Shown in pieces: positions 39,058 through 50,600 of a stretch of 64,000 nucleotides of DNA. The translations under genes and the position numbers were made by a program. The DNA is from Albula goreensis. Its lineage: Eukaryota > Chordata > Actinopteri > Albuliformes > Albulidae. The notes beneath the pieces are model-generated. The model was given only the letters and a program-made list of their open reading frames with translations. It was not told the origin of the DNA and made no database searches. The stretch spans positions 3,618,149-3,682,148 of the forward strand of contig CM040753.1 of assembly GCA_022829145.1 (NCBI GenBank), given 5' to 3'. Within the stretch, counting starts at the first letter, position 1. Each line of letters opens with the position of its first letter.

Positions 39058-40529
39058 ACTATGTGTGTTTGATTCAGCATAGCTCAGTAGCTGTGTTTTA
39101 GCTCAGCAGGGTTTTGGACCCATTTTAAATGTGTGCTTTGAGGTGGCTGAAGCTCATTGATAATGATTGCTTTAAATGTTGGGGCTACAACAGCAGGGGG
39201 GTATACCTTAAATCTGGCAATGCATTTACAATGGTCTGCACCCATTGCACATAAATTATTCAATGTGAATTTTCACCACAATTATGTCAATGTTGGCTCA
39301 GAGGTTGATCCGAGTAGCCGTGGGACGGTCGGTCAGCTCGTTGATCAGGCAGCGCAGCAGGTTTACGCATGACACGCACATAAATGTTGCATACAGAATG
39401 CTTTGCCGAACCTTTGATTCTGGGTGATTCTCAGAGACCAAAGAGAAAGAAGATTCAAAAGGACAGCTGGATGAATACACCAGTGCCCAAACTATATATA
39501 TATTTTTAAATGTCTGTTCCAGAACTTGTACATACAAGACTTGAACAAGACTGCCCATTTGATTGCAAAGCTGTGAACCCAAGACTATTATAAGTGCAAA
39601 CAACCTGCTAGTGTCCACTGAATCTTCTTTGAATGCTTTGTGCAACAGTGACAAATTGTCCCCCCTGCAGCAACTATTATAGAGAAAGTGGTTCCCCTTG
39701 ACTGGCCTAGCAGGAAATCTTCTGAACCGGCACCAGGTTGCTGTTTCCCAATTTGTGCTCGAAGCAGTAATTTCTCATCACAGCTCCGTCAGTGAAGGCT
39801 TCTCTCTATCTGACATGTTAATTGAGTCCAGAGGGTTTCACAGTCTGATCCTATCGATGTTATTAGTCAGTTTTATTTGCTGTTTATATTTCCTGTTTTT
39901 GGAATGAATGATTGAATGAATGAATGAATGAATGAATGAATGAAAATATTTTTATGGCAATATGAGGGTGATTCTCTGGTGATTGTAATAATATTCTTAA
40001 GTCATTTTATAAGGATTTGTCTCATCTCATCAAATGCACCCTCTACAACTCTATATTGCAAATATTCATTTATACAGTATAAGCACTTAATCAAGAAATA
40101 TTTTATTTTGGCTGGTTTTGACTGGGGAAATATTTTAAACTGAGCAATACTGCACAAACACAAATCCACCTGTTTTGTGAGCTGCCAACAGAAGAAAGAT
40201 AAATGAAAAGAGAAATGCTCACACATGAAAATGCATCCCTTCCAACATAATTACATTTCTAGAGTCCAAAAAGTAATTATATAAATACCTGTATATACTG
40301 TACTTGATCATCGTAAATTGTAAAATGGGGGTAGGCCTACAGATATATTACACCCCCTCCCAAAGAAAAATAAAGCAAAGCATTAGCAGAAACATCCATT
40401 CATTCGGCCTTACACAGACTGACAGGGGCGAGAGATAGCAGAGATAGTATTGATTATGGTAATGGCAGCTTATGTTTGTTGACGCTGGTTCTGAGGCAAA
40501 GAAATGAGACAGAGCAGAGAAGAAAGGTG
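39058..40529. other. Unique non-coding DNA with a (TGAA)n tract
   Basis: Contains the tetranucleotide tract at 39902-39944. A GC-richer patch at 39300-39370 is open on the minus strand (residues CVNLLRCLINELTDRPTATR, then a stop) but lacks splice sites. Otherwise nothing seen. Confidence 0.45.
39902..39944. repeat. (TGAA)n tetranucleotide microsatellite
   Basis: About ten GAAT/TGAA units with one interruption (gattga). Confidence 0.95.
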
Positions 40530-40760
40530 TTCCCACGGGGCCTGTCCATCTCACCTGATTAATGGGCCTTGAGCCACACCAGGGCTTACGGGCAGCGCCA
40601 GGGCTAAACTCCGCACCTCTTTCGACGGGCCTGCATAATCAATCCCTGTGCACAAAGCCCTAATGGAGCCTGCAGAAACCCGTACACGGGCGCGTAAGCA
40701 GCCCACTGTGCACGCAGGCTCACTCCAGCACTAACTGCCATTTGGGGAATGAATACTTGT
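40530..40760. promoter_or_regulatory. GC-richer block with TAAT-type sites, candidate enhancer
   Basis: This unique block is richer in GC and CpG than its flanks and has scattered homeodomain-type motifs (ctgattaatgg, cataatcaatc, ccctaatgg). No simple repeat or transposon explains it. Such composition is common in deeply conserved non-coding elements near developmental genes; that link is inference. Confidence 0.3.
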
Positions 40761-42159
40761 TTAGTTGCTGTTCTTTTTGTTTTCTCTCCCTGAGGACAGA
40801 GGTAACTACCTGAGTGGGAGAAAGAAGTATATAATGGACAGAGCACTCAGAGCACAGAGCTCAAAGTAGAGCAGCTAAAATGAGTCTCTTGAATCTTCCT
40901 CTTGCTCTGTATTATTGTTTGTGTGTGTCTGCATATAGTGTGTCTGTGTGTGTGTGTGTACTACTCTCTCACCCTATCTGTCATAAGTTTTCTTAATTAA
41001 AACCCCCCCTTGTTTCTCCCTAGCTTTTGCTACGCTGCTTCTGTTCAATATTTGCTTTTTGGAATTGTTGATGGTCTGTCAGGTATATGGTCTCTTTTTT
41101 TCCTCTGCCTGTCTATAAATGCAGTAGGTTGCAGTGCAGTACCGTCACTGCAGTACAATGCTGGAGAGTGACGATGGAAAGAGCAGAGAAGCTGAGTGAG
41201 TTCTTTCCTCCAGGGGTGTGGTTAGACTTTAGTCTACTGGGTCCAATCACATCCTCACACCAGCAATTTATAATAAAGTGTAAAACAAAGAATTGTAATT
41301 TTTCATGATAATTTACTGGGATGATTAAAGGGTTCACAAAAACTGAACACAACACATGGGTCAAGTTGACTGTTGGTTGGCAATCATGGCACCCAGAATG
41401 AATGTGGACTACATGTGACAAATGAATGTAAATGTTTGCAAGGATGGAAAACATTTCAAAAGTCATTTTTAAACCATTAGATGAGGTAAGAAACAGCAGT
41501 GGATTGATGATTATACACATTTAGTACAGAGGAGAAAATCTGAATGCAGGTAAATCAAGACCTCGCTTGGGAAAGTTATGTAGGTCATCTTTAAATGTGA
41601 TGTATGAGTTCTCTTGAATAACGTGCATGGATAATAAGGTACACAGAGTGAAAAATTGCATCATTTATAGGAGATTTTTTTCCAGCTATTCCACTCCCAC
41701 AACAAGAATATTAAAACATAATAATTTCACATTGCTGTCAGTGAAACACGGGGTGACTGTTTCCCAAACAGGTTTTCAGCTCACTTATTACTGAAACTAT
41801 ACAGTGTGGGATTACACTCAGTCTTAAGGATATGGCTCATCTGTACCGATCAACAGTTTTTTAATGCATAAAGGGATCTAATGTTTATAAACATGTAATA
41901 AAAGGATAGTAAGCATTTAATAAATATGTAATATTTATTACTGGTTTATTATTGGTCGTGTGCACTTGATTCTCCCAAACGTTCATGAAGAGCTCTGCAC
42001 TGAGATCATTCATGTTAAAACTGTACATAACTCAAAACAACAAATCTGAGCCTCTGAAAAGCTAAACCCGGGTTTATTTTTATGTTTTATCACCTATTTA
42101 CTGCTGCCTCAATATCCAGTCTCTACCCACTGTAAATATGTCGCTCTTAATTAAAGGAT
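40761..42159. other. Unique non-coding DNA with a short TG tract
   Basis: Imperfect TG tract at 40918-40960. A minus-strand frame of 135 codons (41113-41520) has no recognisable content or splice sites. Nothing else seen. Confidence 0.55.
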
Positions 42160-42570
42160 AACATATTAATAAGCTGTTTTCGAACAGCATAATTACAACC
42201 CTTAAAATAGAGAGCGACCCAGAATGGCTGACTCGGGAACTCTACACTGACAAAGCCCATTTTTCAAAAGCTGCCGTTTTAATTCTCAGGGGAACGGTGG
42301 GCAGGCACGTCCACTTGTCAGCGCAGCCATAAAACATATTAGTGTGCTTAATTGTTCTGAAGCTCCGTTGAGACCTTTCATTGATTGATGGCCGCTGTAA
42401 AGTGGCTTTCTATGGACCCTGAAGCCTTGTGCCGACCCGACACGGCTAACGCGTGCCGCGCTCAAACGGCAATTATGATTTAGCCCACAACGCTAAAGAT
42501 CGCTGACTTCCACAGCTTGGTAATGTGAAAATCAAAGTAATTTACCACGTGGTCTTCATTATAATTCTGC
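42160..42570. promoter_or_regulatory. Candidate developmental enhancer with PBX-HOX-type site
   Basis: The block mixes AT-rich homeodomain-type motifs with CpG-containing unique sequence (ctaacgcgtgccgcgctcaa). At 42382-42391 tgattgatgg is the canonical composite PBX-HOX site. gccataaaac (about 42326-42335) resembles a posterior HOX/CDX site, and cttgtcagc nearby is MEIS/PREP-like. No repeat or coding signal explains the block. Function is inferred from motifs only. Confidence 0.35.
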
Positions 42571-42974
42571 TGGAGAAATAATAAAAAAAAGGAAACATAG
42601 CACAATAATTCAGCTGAGGAATTGTTGTAAGATAAAATTCTAAGCTTTTTTCTTTGATTAAATCATCACAGAAAACATTAGCCGAACATAAAACTAACAA
42701 ACCTCACGGATCTCTGCACACATCAACAGTATGTTGTGGTTGAGCTTTTACGATAAAAGATATGTAGATGCAGCGAATGACCTTCACAGTCCATGGGCTG
42801 TTGCGTTCTATTGCTCAGTTCCATCACGGTGAAGCACATTTACACCTGTTGATTTTGGTGGAATTCACATGCCAGAATATCGTGCACGGTATGTTCATGT
42901 AATTTATGGAGTAGATGCTGATGGAAACCTCATCTGGAAACACATTCTGATGTGGACCTATTTCAGGACTGCTT
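42571..42974. other. Unique non-coding DNA, nothing seen
   Basis: AT-rich unique sequence leading into the degenerate tandem repeat. Confidence 0.55.
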
Positions 42975-43195
42975 CATTTGGCTCTAAAATGGGGACCTCT
43001 AATTTGGCTCTCTAATTGTGGTCATTAAATATATTCTCAAAGGAAGATGCTGTACCTAATGTGGTCCATACCTGGGCTCTCTGAGGTAGTTCTCAAATGG
43101 GGACTCTCTCTAATAGGGTCTCTCCAGTGGGAACATCTAACATGGCTCTGTAATGGGGATCTCGGACGTAGCTCGTTAACAGGGGACCTTATACA
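42975..43195 (+). repeat. Degenerate tandem repeat, period about 25-30 bp
   Basis: Variants of a 'ctaatttggctctctaatgg / ggacct' unit recur: catttggctctaaaatgggg, taatttggctctctaattgt, tctcaaatggggactctctc, taatagggtctctccagtgg, taacatggctctgtaatggg, gacgtagctcgttaacaggg. Low identity indicates an old array. It ends directly before the first exon-like copy. Confidence 0.6.
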
Positions 43196-43221
43196 TCAAG
43201 CCGCTTCCTCGGAATGAGCAG

Positions 43222-43269
43222 TCCATGGAGATTAATTATATTCCTTTGACTCCAAAGTACAAGGTGAGC
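43222..43269 (+). repeat. Exon-like tandem copy 1 (48 bp) ending in a splice donor
   Basis: This 48-bp segment recurs at 43398-43445 with 45 of 48 identical bases. Read in one frame it gives SMEINYIPLTPKYK, followed by gtgagc at 43264-43269, a good splice-donor sequence. Of the three differences, two adjacent ones change Leu to Tyr and one is silent in this frame. The upstream side lacks a clear acceptor. I recognise no protein. Alternatives are a duplicated non-coding element or part of a longer decayed tandem array. Confidence 0.35.
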
Positions 43270-43397
43270 AAAAGCAGCAGTGCAGGAGATATTTTTGAAG
43301 TGGGGGGACCAAACTGTGAGCAAAAGGTCTCAACATTTAGGCTTATACAATATATATTTTTTTCTCTTTAAAAGCGGAAGGGATGGAACGGGGCAAA

Positions 43398-43445
43398 TCC
43401 ATGGAGATTAATTATATTCCTTACACTCCGAAGTACAAGGTGAGC
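43398..43445 (+). repeat. Exon-like tandem copy 2 (48 bp) ending in a splice donor
   Basis: The second copy lies 176 bp downstream of the first and reads SMEINYIPYTPKYK, then gtgagc at 43440-43445. It is preceded by a pyrimidine-rich tract and AG (tttttttctctttaaaag, ending about 43374), a plausible acceptor. Together with copy 1 the arrangement resembles tandemly duplicated alternative exons, but transcript evidence is needed. Confidence 0.35.
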
Positions 43446-44399
43446 GAAGCGCAGAGGTCCTTTTCTAAGTTCACTCTAACTCAATACAGGGGGCAACGAA
43501 ATAAAGACTCAAGAAGATGTTTGCACCCCTTTTCTGCTCTGTTTCTCATCGTGTCAGTGCTTTGGTCACAGGAACGCCAGGTTGTTAGAAAACATGGATA
43601 TCTCAATGACTTTGGACTTTGGCTGTGGCCGTTATGTAACTGTTTTCAATGAGATCCATCGTGTGAGTGATTATCTGAGCATTTTCATAGGTAATGGAAA
43701 GCTGCTTTAACTGGTGAGTCATTCGTAGTTCCATTTTAATTAGATAGTACTACTGTCAATCAATATCTCTGTGTTGTATCTCTGACATTACCCCCCAACA
43801 CCCCCCTTCCCTCCCACTCTGTGTATCTCTTGTGTTTAACTTGATGTGTCTCCCCAAGAGAGTCTGCATTGCCTTCTGACAGATAATGCCTTTTCCCACA
43901 CTTTTCTCTATGCATATAAACAGCCCCCAGGAATTAGCTGAGTGACACAGGAAGGCGAGTAGCAAACATCTGAAATGTTGCTGTTTTCTACGTGGAAAAA
44001 CACACCAATCCATCCCCAGATTCCCTCACAGTTTTCAGTAGGGCACAATAAAAATGTGTCCCAGAATTACAAGAGCAATTTGAGTGGCTTGACACCCTCC
44101 CAGATTTCCTTCAAGACTTGGAAACCCTGTCGATTCCGCTTTGCCTTTACAAGCCCGTGAGTTAACGGCGATCCCCCTTTCTGCGAAGGATTCAGTCCTA
44201 CAGTTAGCACATGTGAACAGAATGTTTATTTCTTTCTGAAACTACTGTACATCACCACTGTTACAGTTACTGGCGTATATATTCTATAGTGATGTAGACC
44301 CAGTTAGGCACTTCTCTGTGATCCCATTGAAAATGTAAGAAGCTGCTCATGATAGCCTTTACTGTAAGAAGCCAAAGAACCCTGAGGATAAACTGAGTT
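43446..44399. other. Unique non-coding DNA, no gene seen
   Basis: Unique sequence with short frames only; no transposon ends or simple repeats of note. Confidence 0.55.
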
Positions 44400-44760
44400 G
44401 AGTGAAATCGGCCGGCGTTCCCCTTTAAGCGCCGAGAGCCGCTCTCTCCGTCGCTCATCCTCTCCAGTTTAAAACAATGAGCAGCGGAAGCGTTCGTGTT
44501 TTTTTAAGCGTGTGAACCGAGGGTGAATCAGTGTCCCCGGGCGCCGGCTCCTCTCTAAATTCACACGGCAGTCTCTCTCCGCGTCCTTTTGCACCCTGCG
44601 TTCGGCGCAGCCTGATCCTCATTCCGCAGGCTCTTCTGACGCTGCATAATCCTTCCATCTCCTCTCTCGCTGTTTTCCTGTTTGTTTCTGAGGCTTCGCC
44701 GGCACAGAACTTTTTACATGCCCTTTGCCAGTGCGCTGACACGCGATAAGGGAATCAAAA
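44400..44760. promoter_or_regulatory. CpG-rich unique block, candidate CpG island or enhancer
   Basis: Numerous CpGs (for example gaaatcggccggcgttcccc, cccgggcgccggctcctctc, cctgcgttcggcgcagcctg) stand out against the AT-rich surroundings. Frames on both strands (44455-44742 minus, 44531-44749 plus) arise from low stop density in GC-rich DNA. No TATA box or clear initiator is visible. It may be a short CpG island or conserved enhancer. Confidence 0.35.
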
Positions 44761-45810
44761 CATTCCCCTGTGCTGCCCTACTCTCTCAGAAGGAGGCATG
44801 AAAGCCAGAACAAAACAACAATCAAGCAGTAGTTTACCATTAAAGCAGCAGTCATTCGCATGCAGACAACTTCCTTTGTCTTTGATGGATATAGCATAGC
44901 TACTGCCCCTTGCCATAAACACCCTGCACCTGCACCCTTTGTTAGGAATCAGAGAAGTGTGTTGGTGAAAAGACACAAAACTCAGGTGAAAATCAGCGTC
45001 ATATCTGGATATATCTCATGTTTTTCTGTGCTTCAGTCTTGCCTCATTTTGCTTCAAACCCATTATTCTTATCGACCAAGACTTTTCAGTTCCCATGGTT
45101 TTGCTAAGTCCTCTCTATCGGGCTTCATAGAAAAAAAAAGTTCCAATATGACTGCTTGAAGCATGACCCTGTAGGATATAATAACCCAATATCAATCATA
45201 TTCTACCCTCATTATTTAAAAAAAAATTCTCAAAATCAATGTATAATAAAGCTACAGCATTGGTCAGGCATAACTTAAATGTAATTTGCAGGAAAATGTA
45301 ATGACTTTGTTTTCCTCATTACCTGGGATCTCAGGGACACCTTTCTACATGACATCATCTCCTAACGAGGACTCAGAGCATATGAGCACAGCTTTGTCAT
45401 TCACGTTAAAATTGATCCCCGAGCTTCAAAAACATCTTTCTTCGATCAATGAACCTTGGAATAATTACAGCTTTGAAGCATGGCTGTGAGGCGGTATCTC
45501 TCAATAAGAGATCAAAGGGTTTCAGGTTTCAGAGCTTTACTGTACATACACGATCTTGTTAAATCTTTGTGTTGTACAGTCATTTTATAATGTGAAACGG
45601 AAAGGACTGAACAGTTGTGTGGACTATAACAGTAACTGTGAACATTTTTTTTATTTTAGAAAATTATTCATATTTAACTGATTTGGTGGCCAGTTGTTTG
45701 GAGCTCGTTCAGACAGTCCTGCCCCTTAAATAACTTCACTTAACGTCCCATGCAAAACATGATGCTTCAGCTTACAGTGTCCCCTTCGCTGAACAGCAAG
45801 GTGAATAAAA

Positions 45811-45843
<33 letters not shown>

Positions 45844-47287
45844 GATGGATGATGATGATGATGTTGTGATCTATTTGCTGGGGATTGGTTGTTTCCTTTC
45901 ATATTCCTTTTGTTATTGGTGGATTGAAGACAATGGAGGATGCAGTTTAACCACCTGGGTATTGCTGTTGAAAGGGTTACAGGGCATCAGAACACCAAAG
46001 AGCTGGAAAGCACCAGACCCTCTGACTCAGGTTAACGTTCTCTCCTTAGAGCGTTCTTGAAGATGTACAAATAGCTGTGTGTGTTTTTTATTATTACTAT
46101 TTAAGTCAAAATCATAGATGCGTAACAGCCTCAGACTTACCTTTGGTTCCGGCTGAAAGTAAAACTGAAAGGAAAGCTGTTGAAACCCCAGTGCTTGCTT
46201 TTGTATATTTGTTTCTTTTTATATTTATGTAGCAACTATCAAGCAAAATAGCACAAAGAGAATCAACAAACCATTTCAAATAATAGTACAACAGGACACA
46301 TGAAGTCTTTTCAGAGACATTTAGGGGCCTGTGAACGCAAGCCCTTCAGCTGCACAATCACTGCACAGAATAATGATAGAACAGCAAAGACTCAAAGCAC
46401 AATTGGGTACTCCAAAAAGGGGGGAAAACAGGGAGAGAAAAAAGTTAAATGACAAAATGGAGTCAAACCAAAATATGATTGGTTGCTTTGTTCGTGCACT
46501 GTCCCTGACAAGTCCAAGTACCGGCAGGGTTATTCAAGGCCTGTTAGCATTATAAGGACAGAACCTGGGTTATTATTGCTAACCCTGGTGATGGCAACTG
46601 CTTTAAATATGTCTTCTGCATTGTCATTAACAAGCCAAAAAATGTGACACCATCCTGTCCCTGCAGATCAACACTGCCATAAAGTTTAAAGGCTAAAATA
46701 ATTATGAAACTAATGCAAACGAGGTCGTTAAATGATGTGGAAAAAAAGATAGAAAAGAGGTGGTCATTAAGCTGCCTCTGTTTAAAAAAGCACTTAAAAA
46801 AATAGCCCAATTAAAGCGTCTTATGAGGATGGATCAATACAGGCATGAAAGGGGCTTCAAAGGAAGGCGTTTGTGGAGGTGAGGTGAAACATTAATGGGA
46901 GGTAGACAACATGCAGCATCTGAAATAAGGCAGACTGGTGCAGGGGCTCTGTGCAGATATGCTTCCCGTTAAAACAGGCCCCGACTTTGAGGGAGAATTA
47001 GAAACGCACACACCTTTAAAGAGCTGTGAAACCAAAAGGTCAGAGGTACAGCAGAATCAATTACATCTGTGGCAGGCACCGTCTTCCTGAACGTATCCGC
47101 GGGCCAGACCTGGGGCTACCTTGCCCCCATTTTTTTCTTCTGTTTTGCAGTTTCTCCAAAGGGTTTTCCGTTCAACCTTCATCTTAACCTCACACAGAGC
47201 ATTTCTGAGAAAGGGTTCCCTTCAAGGCTGTGGGTTTTTACTTGGCTGATTGTATTTTTTTTTCTTTCTTCCTTTCTTTTCTTGCAG
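44761..47287. other. Unique non-coding DNA with a (GAT)n tract and a strong acceptor at its end
   Basis: Contains the (GAT)n tract at 45812-45864. At 47250-47287 a long pyrimidine tract ending cttttcttgcag forms a textbook plus-strand splice acceptor. From 47288 one frame stays open about 25 codons (IGPSKAEPEQGCAWAFVLVI...) before a stop, and no good donor follows. It could be a terminal exon start or a pyrimidine tract by chance. Confidence 0.4.
45812..45864. repeat. (GAT)n trinucleotide microsatellite, interrupted
   Basis: About 17 ATG/GAT units with ggtg and ggat interruptions. Confidence 0.95.
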
Positions 47288-50200
47288 GGATAGGCCCATC
47301 AAAGGCAGAACCTGAACAAGGTTGTGCCTGGGCTTTTGTGTTAGTTATCCATGTGACCTCAGAACCTTGAGCGCAAGGCTCCTCCTACTTGAAATGCAAA
47401 GGACGATTGGGTGTTCCCCAAGGACCCTGTTTGGAACACCCAGGTCACTGACTTCTCATAGAAGAAAGCTCAAAAATTCATTACATTCTGTATAAAATTC
47501 TAGGCATGAATGACTTTTGAAGAGCACAGGTGACAAGAGTCCAGGAAATGAGAGCAGAGTGAAGTGAACCAAAGAATACAAAAACATTTCAAACAACTGT
47601 TAATTTGCAAACATGCCATGTATACACAAATTCTTCTTCCGTTTAATATTAAGTAACATTTTCCTGTGGAATCCTACTTCCTGTTTTGATTAGTTTCTCT
47701 CCTTTCTCTCTCTCTCTCTCCTTTTCCCTCCAATATTATTTGTTTTTCATTTAATCTCTTTCCCTTCATGAACAAATGCTTTAATGCGAAAATCAATAAA
47801 ACATGCAGACAGGACACAGGGGTCAGATCCATAGAAAAAATGCACGAGTCCCAGTGAAGAGTGAAACGTGAATATGAAGTAAACTGGATATTGAGCTGCA
47901 ATATATTTGTCTTGCGCTGCAGTTTAGAAAAGGAGGTCACAACATTTCAATGAGAAGTCACCATAGAGATTCATTAAACGTGTATACTTGAATGTGGGTT
48001 CAGTGACAGTACAGAAGCACAAGATAATATATCAGTTCTGCTGAGCCACATTAAAACAGGGTTTATGTGAATTCTCTAAAACAGAATATTAATATTTGAT
48101 GTTATTGTTTTTCATATTTGATGTTACTAATGTAATGTTTTCCACTCAATTTCTCACTAAATGAGTAAGTGTAATTGTGAATGTGAACAGGTATGCACAG
48201 GACAGTGGGTGTGTGGTGAGGTTGATGCATTGCTAAGCAGAGGGACACCTGTCAAAGCCCCCCCAGCCCCAACCTGGGCCCTGTCCCCCAACAAAGGAAC
48301 CACACCTTTCCTCAAAAGATTACTTTGCCATGTCTTCTTTCTCCCAAAACAAAGACAGCAACCCAAATTTATGATAGCTAGCCCGTAACCAACCAAACAC
48401 CCAAGCAAGCTGGCAACTCAGAAATGAGGCAAGAGCCTCTCATGTTTGCAGCCTCATCACATATATCTGATCATTGCAATAGCTATTTAATGAGGATATA
48501 AACAATGCAGTCTGTCATATCAAAATGTACATATCAAATGTCCCCAGGAAACAGGAAGTCTTGGCTAGCCTCTAATGATGTCATCATCTCACATACCTGG
48601 TCTTGATCCATGAGTGAATCATCATCTTTCCTCAACAGGTTCAGGTCGCTTCCTCACCTGCTGCAAACAGGACCACGCTTCCTTTGCAACCGACCTTTTG
48701 TGAGACCACCTTGTGCAAACAAACTCCAGCATAGTTTTGTTAGTGCATTATCTTTTTGAAAAAGCTTTCATATCCATTAAGTGAAAGTAATGAGACGTTT
48801 TTTTTTCGACTCGGGTTCAGAAAAAAAAACCCTCCAAATGAACCATGTGTGAAAGCCACCTTAAATTATTTCTTGAGCTTTCATACTTCTGAGAAAGCAT
48901 GACAGGAAGTTCTAAAAGGTGACAGAAACTAGAACTGTGAAAAAAAAAAACGCTTGACAAGGACACCTACAGGACATTGTGTGACAAAAATAAGAGCCAT
49001 TTAGAAGATTGGGTTATTAACTGCACCCTGGAATGTTAATAAGGCTCTGCTGCACATGGAAGAGACTTTGAAACATTACATGGATTTTGTGTGCAATCAT
49101 TTAAAAATTGGCCCATTCATTTTCAGCATTGTACATATGGATTCCGCTTTTCCCACCCGGTGCTTCTCTGTACCGAGCTGACATTTCATTATGCCGTTCG
49201 CTACAGCTTGGTGCCTTGCTGTCACCTAGAAATTATGCCCTGGCCTACCACAAGCCTTCTACTTATGAAGCACAAAAGGTGGGGAAAAAAACTCCTTACA
49301 TTTAATCAGCTTCATGGGACTTCAGAATCAGGCTGCCAACATCTTTTGTTGTGATGGAGGAGAAGTGAACGGTGTTCAATCTCTGTGAAGCGGATAGGTT
49401 TTTGTTGTTGCCATTATCATTGTCCTCACTGAATTCAGAACTTGCTCAGAAGCCAAGTAAGCAGTTCTGCAACTCTTGTGTATTCCTGAGAAATACAGGA
49501 CAGAGCTAGCGGTGACTGGCTGAGTCTGTTCAGATATTAATTCCTGCAACGGGCTCTCTTTAATGTTTACCCACTGTGGCCTTATCTCCCTGGCTGTTTT
49601 TCTGGGACTCTATCAATTCAAAAAGTGTCATTGAATGAGGTTGTAGCAGATTCATCACCAGCATCCTGTCGTTGATTGTAAGGCAGACACTGGTTCTGCC
49701 AGTGGAGATACAGGAGGGGCTAGGCTACGACTCTGTTTGTCTGAGTGCACAGAGCTATGCATTCATTCATTCTTCTGCGGGTCTTTCTCAGAGTCTGCTC
49801 GGCACTCTGTCTGCACTTTAAAGCGCTGCTCATATTTAGTCTTTCCTTTATAGGACCAGAGGGCATTTTTCAGCAGACACATCACGCATTATGACCCAAG
49901 GCCAAAAACACACATGTCAGCGAGCGATGCAGCCATAAAAGTAGATTCTCGTCTTCGTCTGAAAAGGATTTCTCGTGTGCATAACATATGTGTCTGCATT
50001 GCATATTTAAAGTTGAGGGGGCATTACTTTTCTAACTAGCTCTATGAACTCCTACATCACAAATTCCATTTTATCAGAATTGCTTTGAGTAATACAGGCT
50101 GGAGTGGGCCTTCAAATAGCCTTAAATTGACCAAAGACCAGTGCCTTTTAACTTCAAGCGAATTACAGTAGAACCTCAGGAATACGTACTGACTGGGAGT

Positions 50201-50317
50201 GCTGAAACCCTCTCTGAAATATACACAGATAACCCCTCATGAGCCTCTTTCTTCTCTACTGAGCTTCCCATTAAGAAAGAAAAGAAAATAACAAGCTGGC
50301 AAGTAACCTTGAGTAGA
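47288..50317. other. Unique non-coding DNA; CT tract and a Tigger-type end fragment
   Basis: A pyrimidine-rich CT tract lies at 47695-47721. At 50164-50186 tacagtagaacctcaggaat resembles the terminus of a Tigger-type element, but no partner end is nearby, so it is a truncated fragment. No gene seen. Confidence 0.45.
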
Positions 50318-50600
50318 TGGCGGAAAGATGCAAACCAGTGGTGGCCTAAGCATCGGACTGGGATGTAGGGACCCGGTTAGATGTGAGACCCATGCCTCAT
50401 CATTTTCCAGCCATCCCGGTCGATCAGATAACCAGCCTCTGAGATATGATGCAAAACGAGGCACTGGCTTATCCAACGTGTCTCTGAGGAGAGTGCTCAC
50501 TTTCCTGCTCTCTCCCCGACTGACAGCGGCGAGATCTCAGCAACCAGCACAGTCTGCCAATCTGATTAGGCATTCCAAATTGGGAGAAAATGTGGGTGGA
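50318..50600 (+). mobile_element. Possible tRNA-derived SINE, degenerate
   Basis: The segment starts with a tRNA-like head (agtggtggcctaagcatcgg, then cccggttagatgtgagaccc as a degenerate box B). It ends with ccaaattgggagaaaatgtg, a tail type seen in several fish tRNA-derived SINEs. The middle shows no match to the other repeats here. Ends and target-site duplication are not resolved. Confidence 0.4.

Noticed and set aside
50164-50186. Tigger-type element
   Set aside because: Only one end-like motif is present, with no matching opposite end or TA-flanked partner, so it is mentioned only as a fragment.
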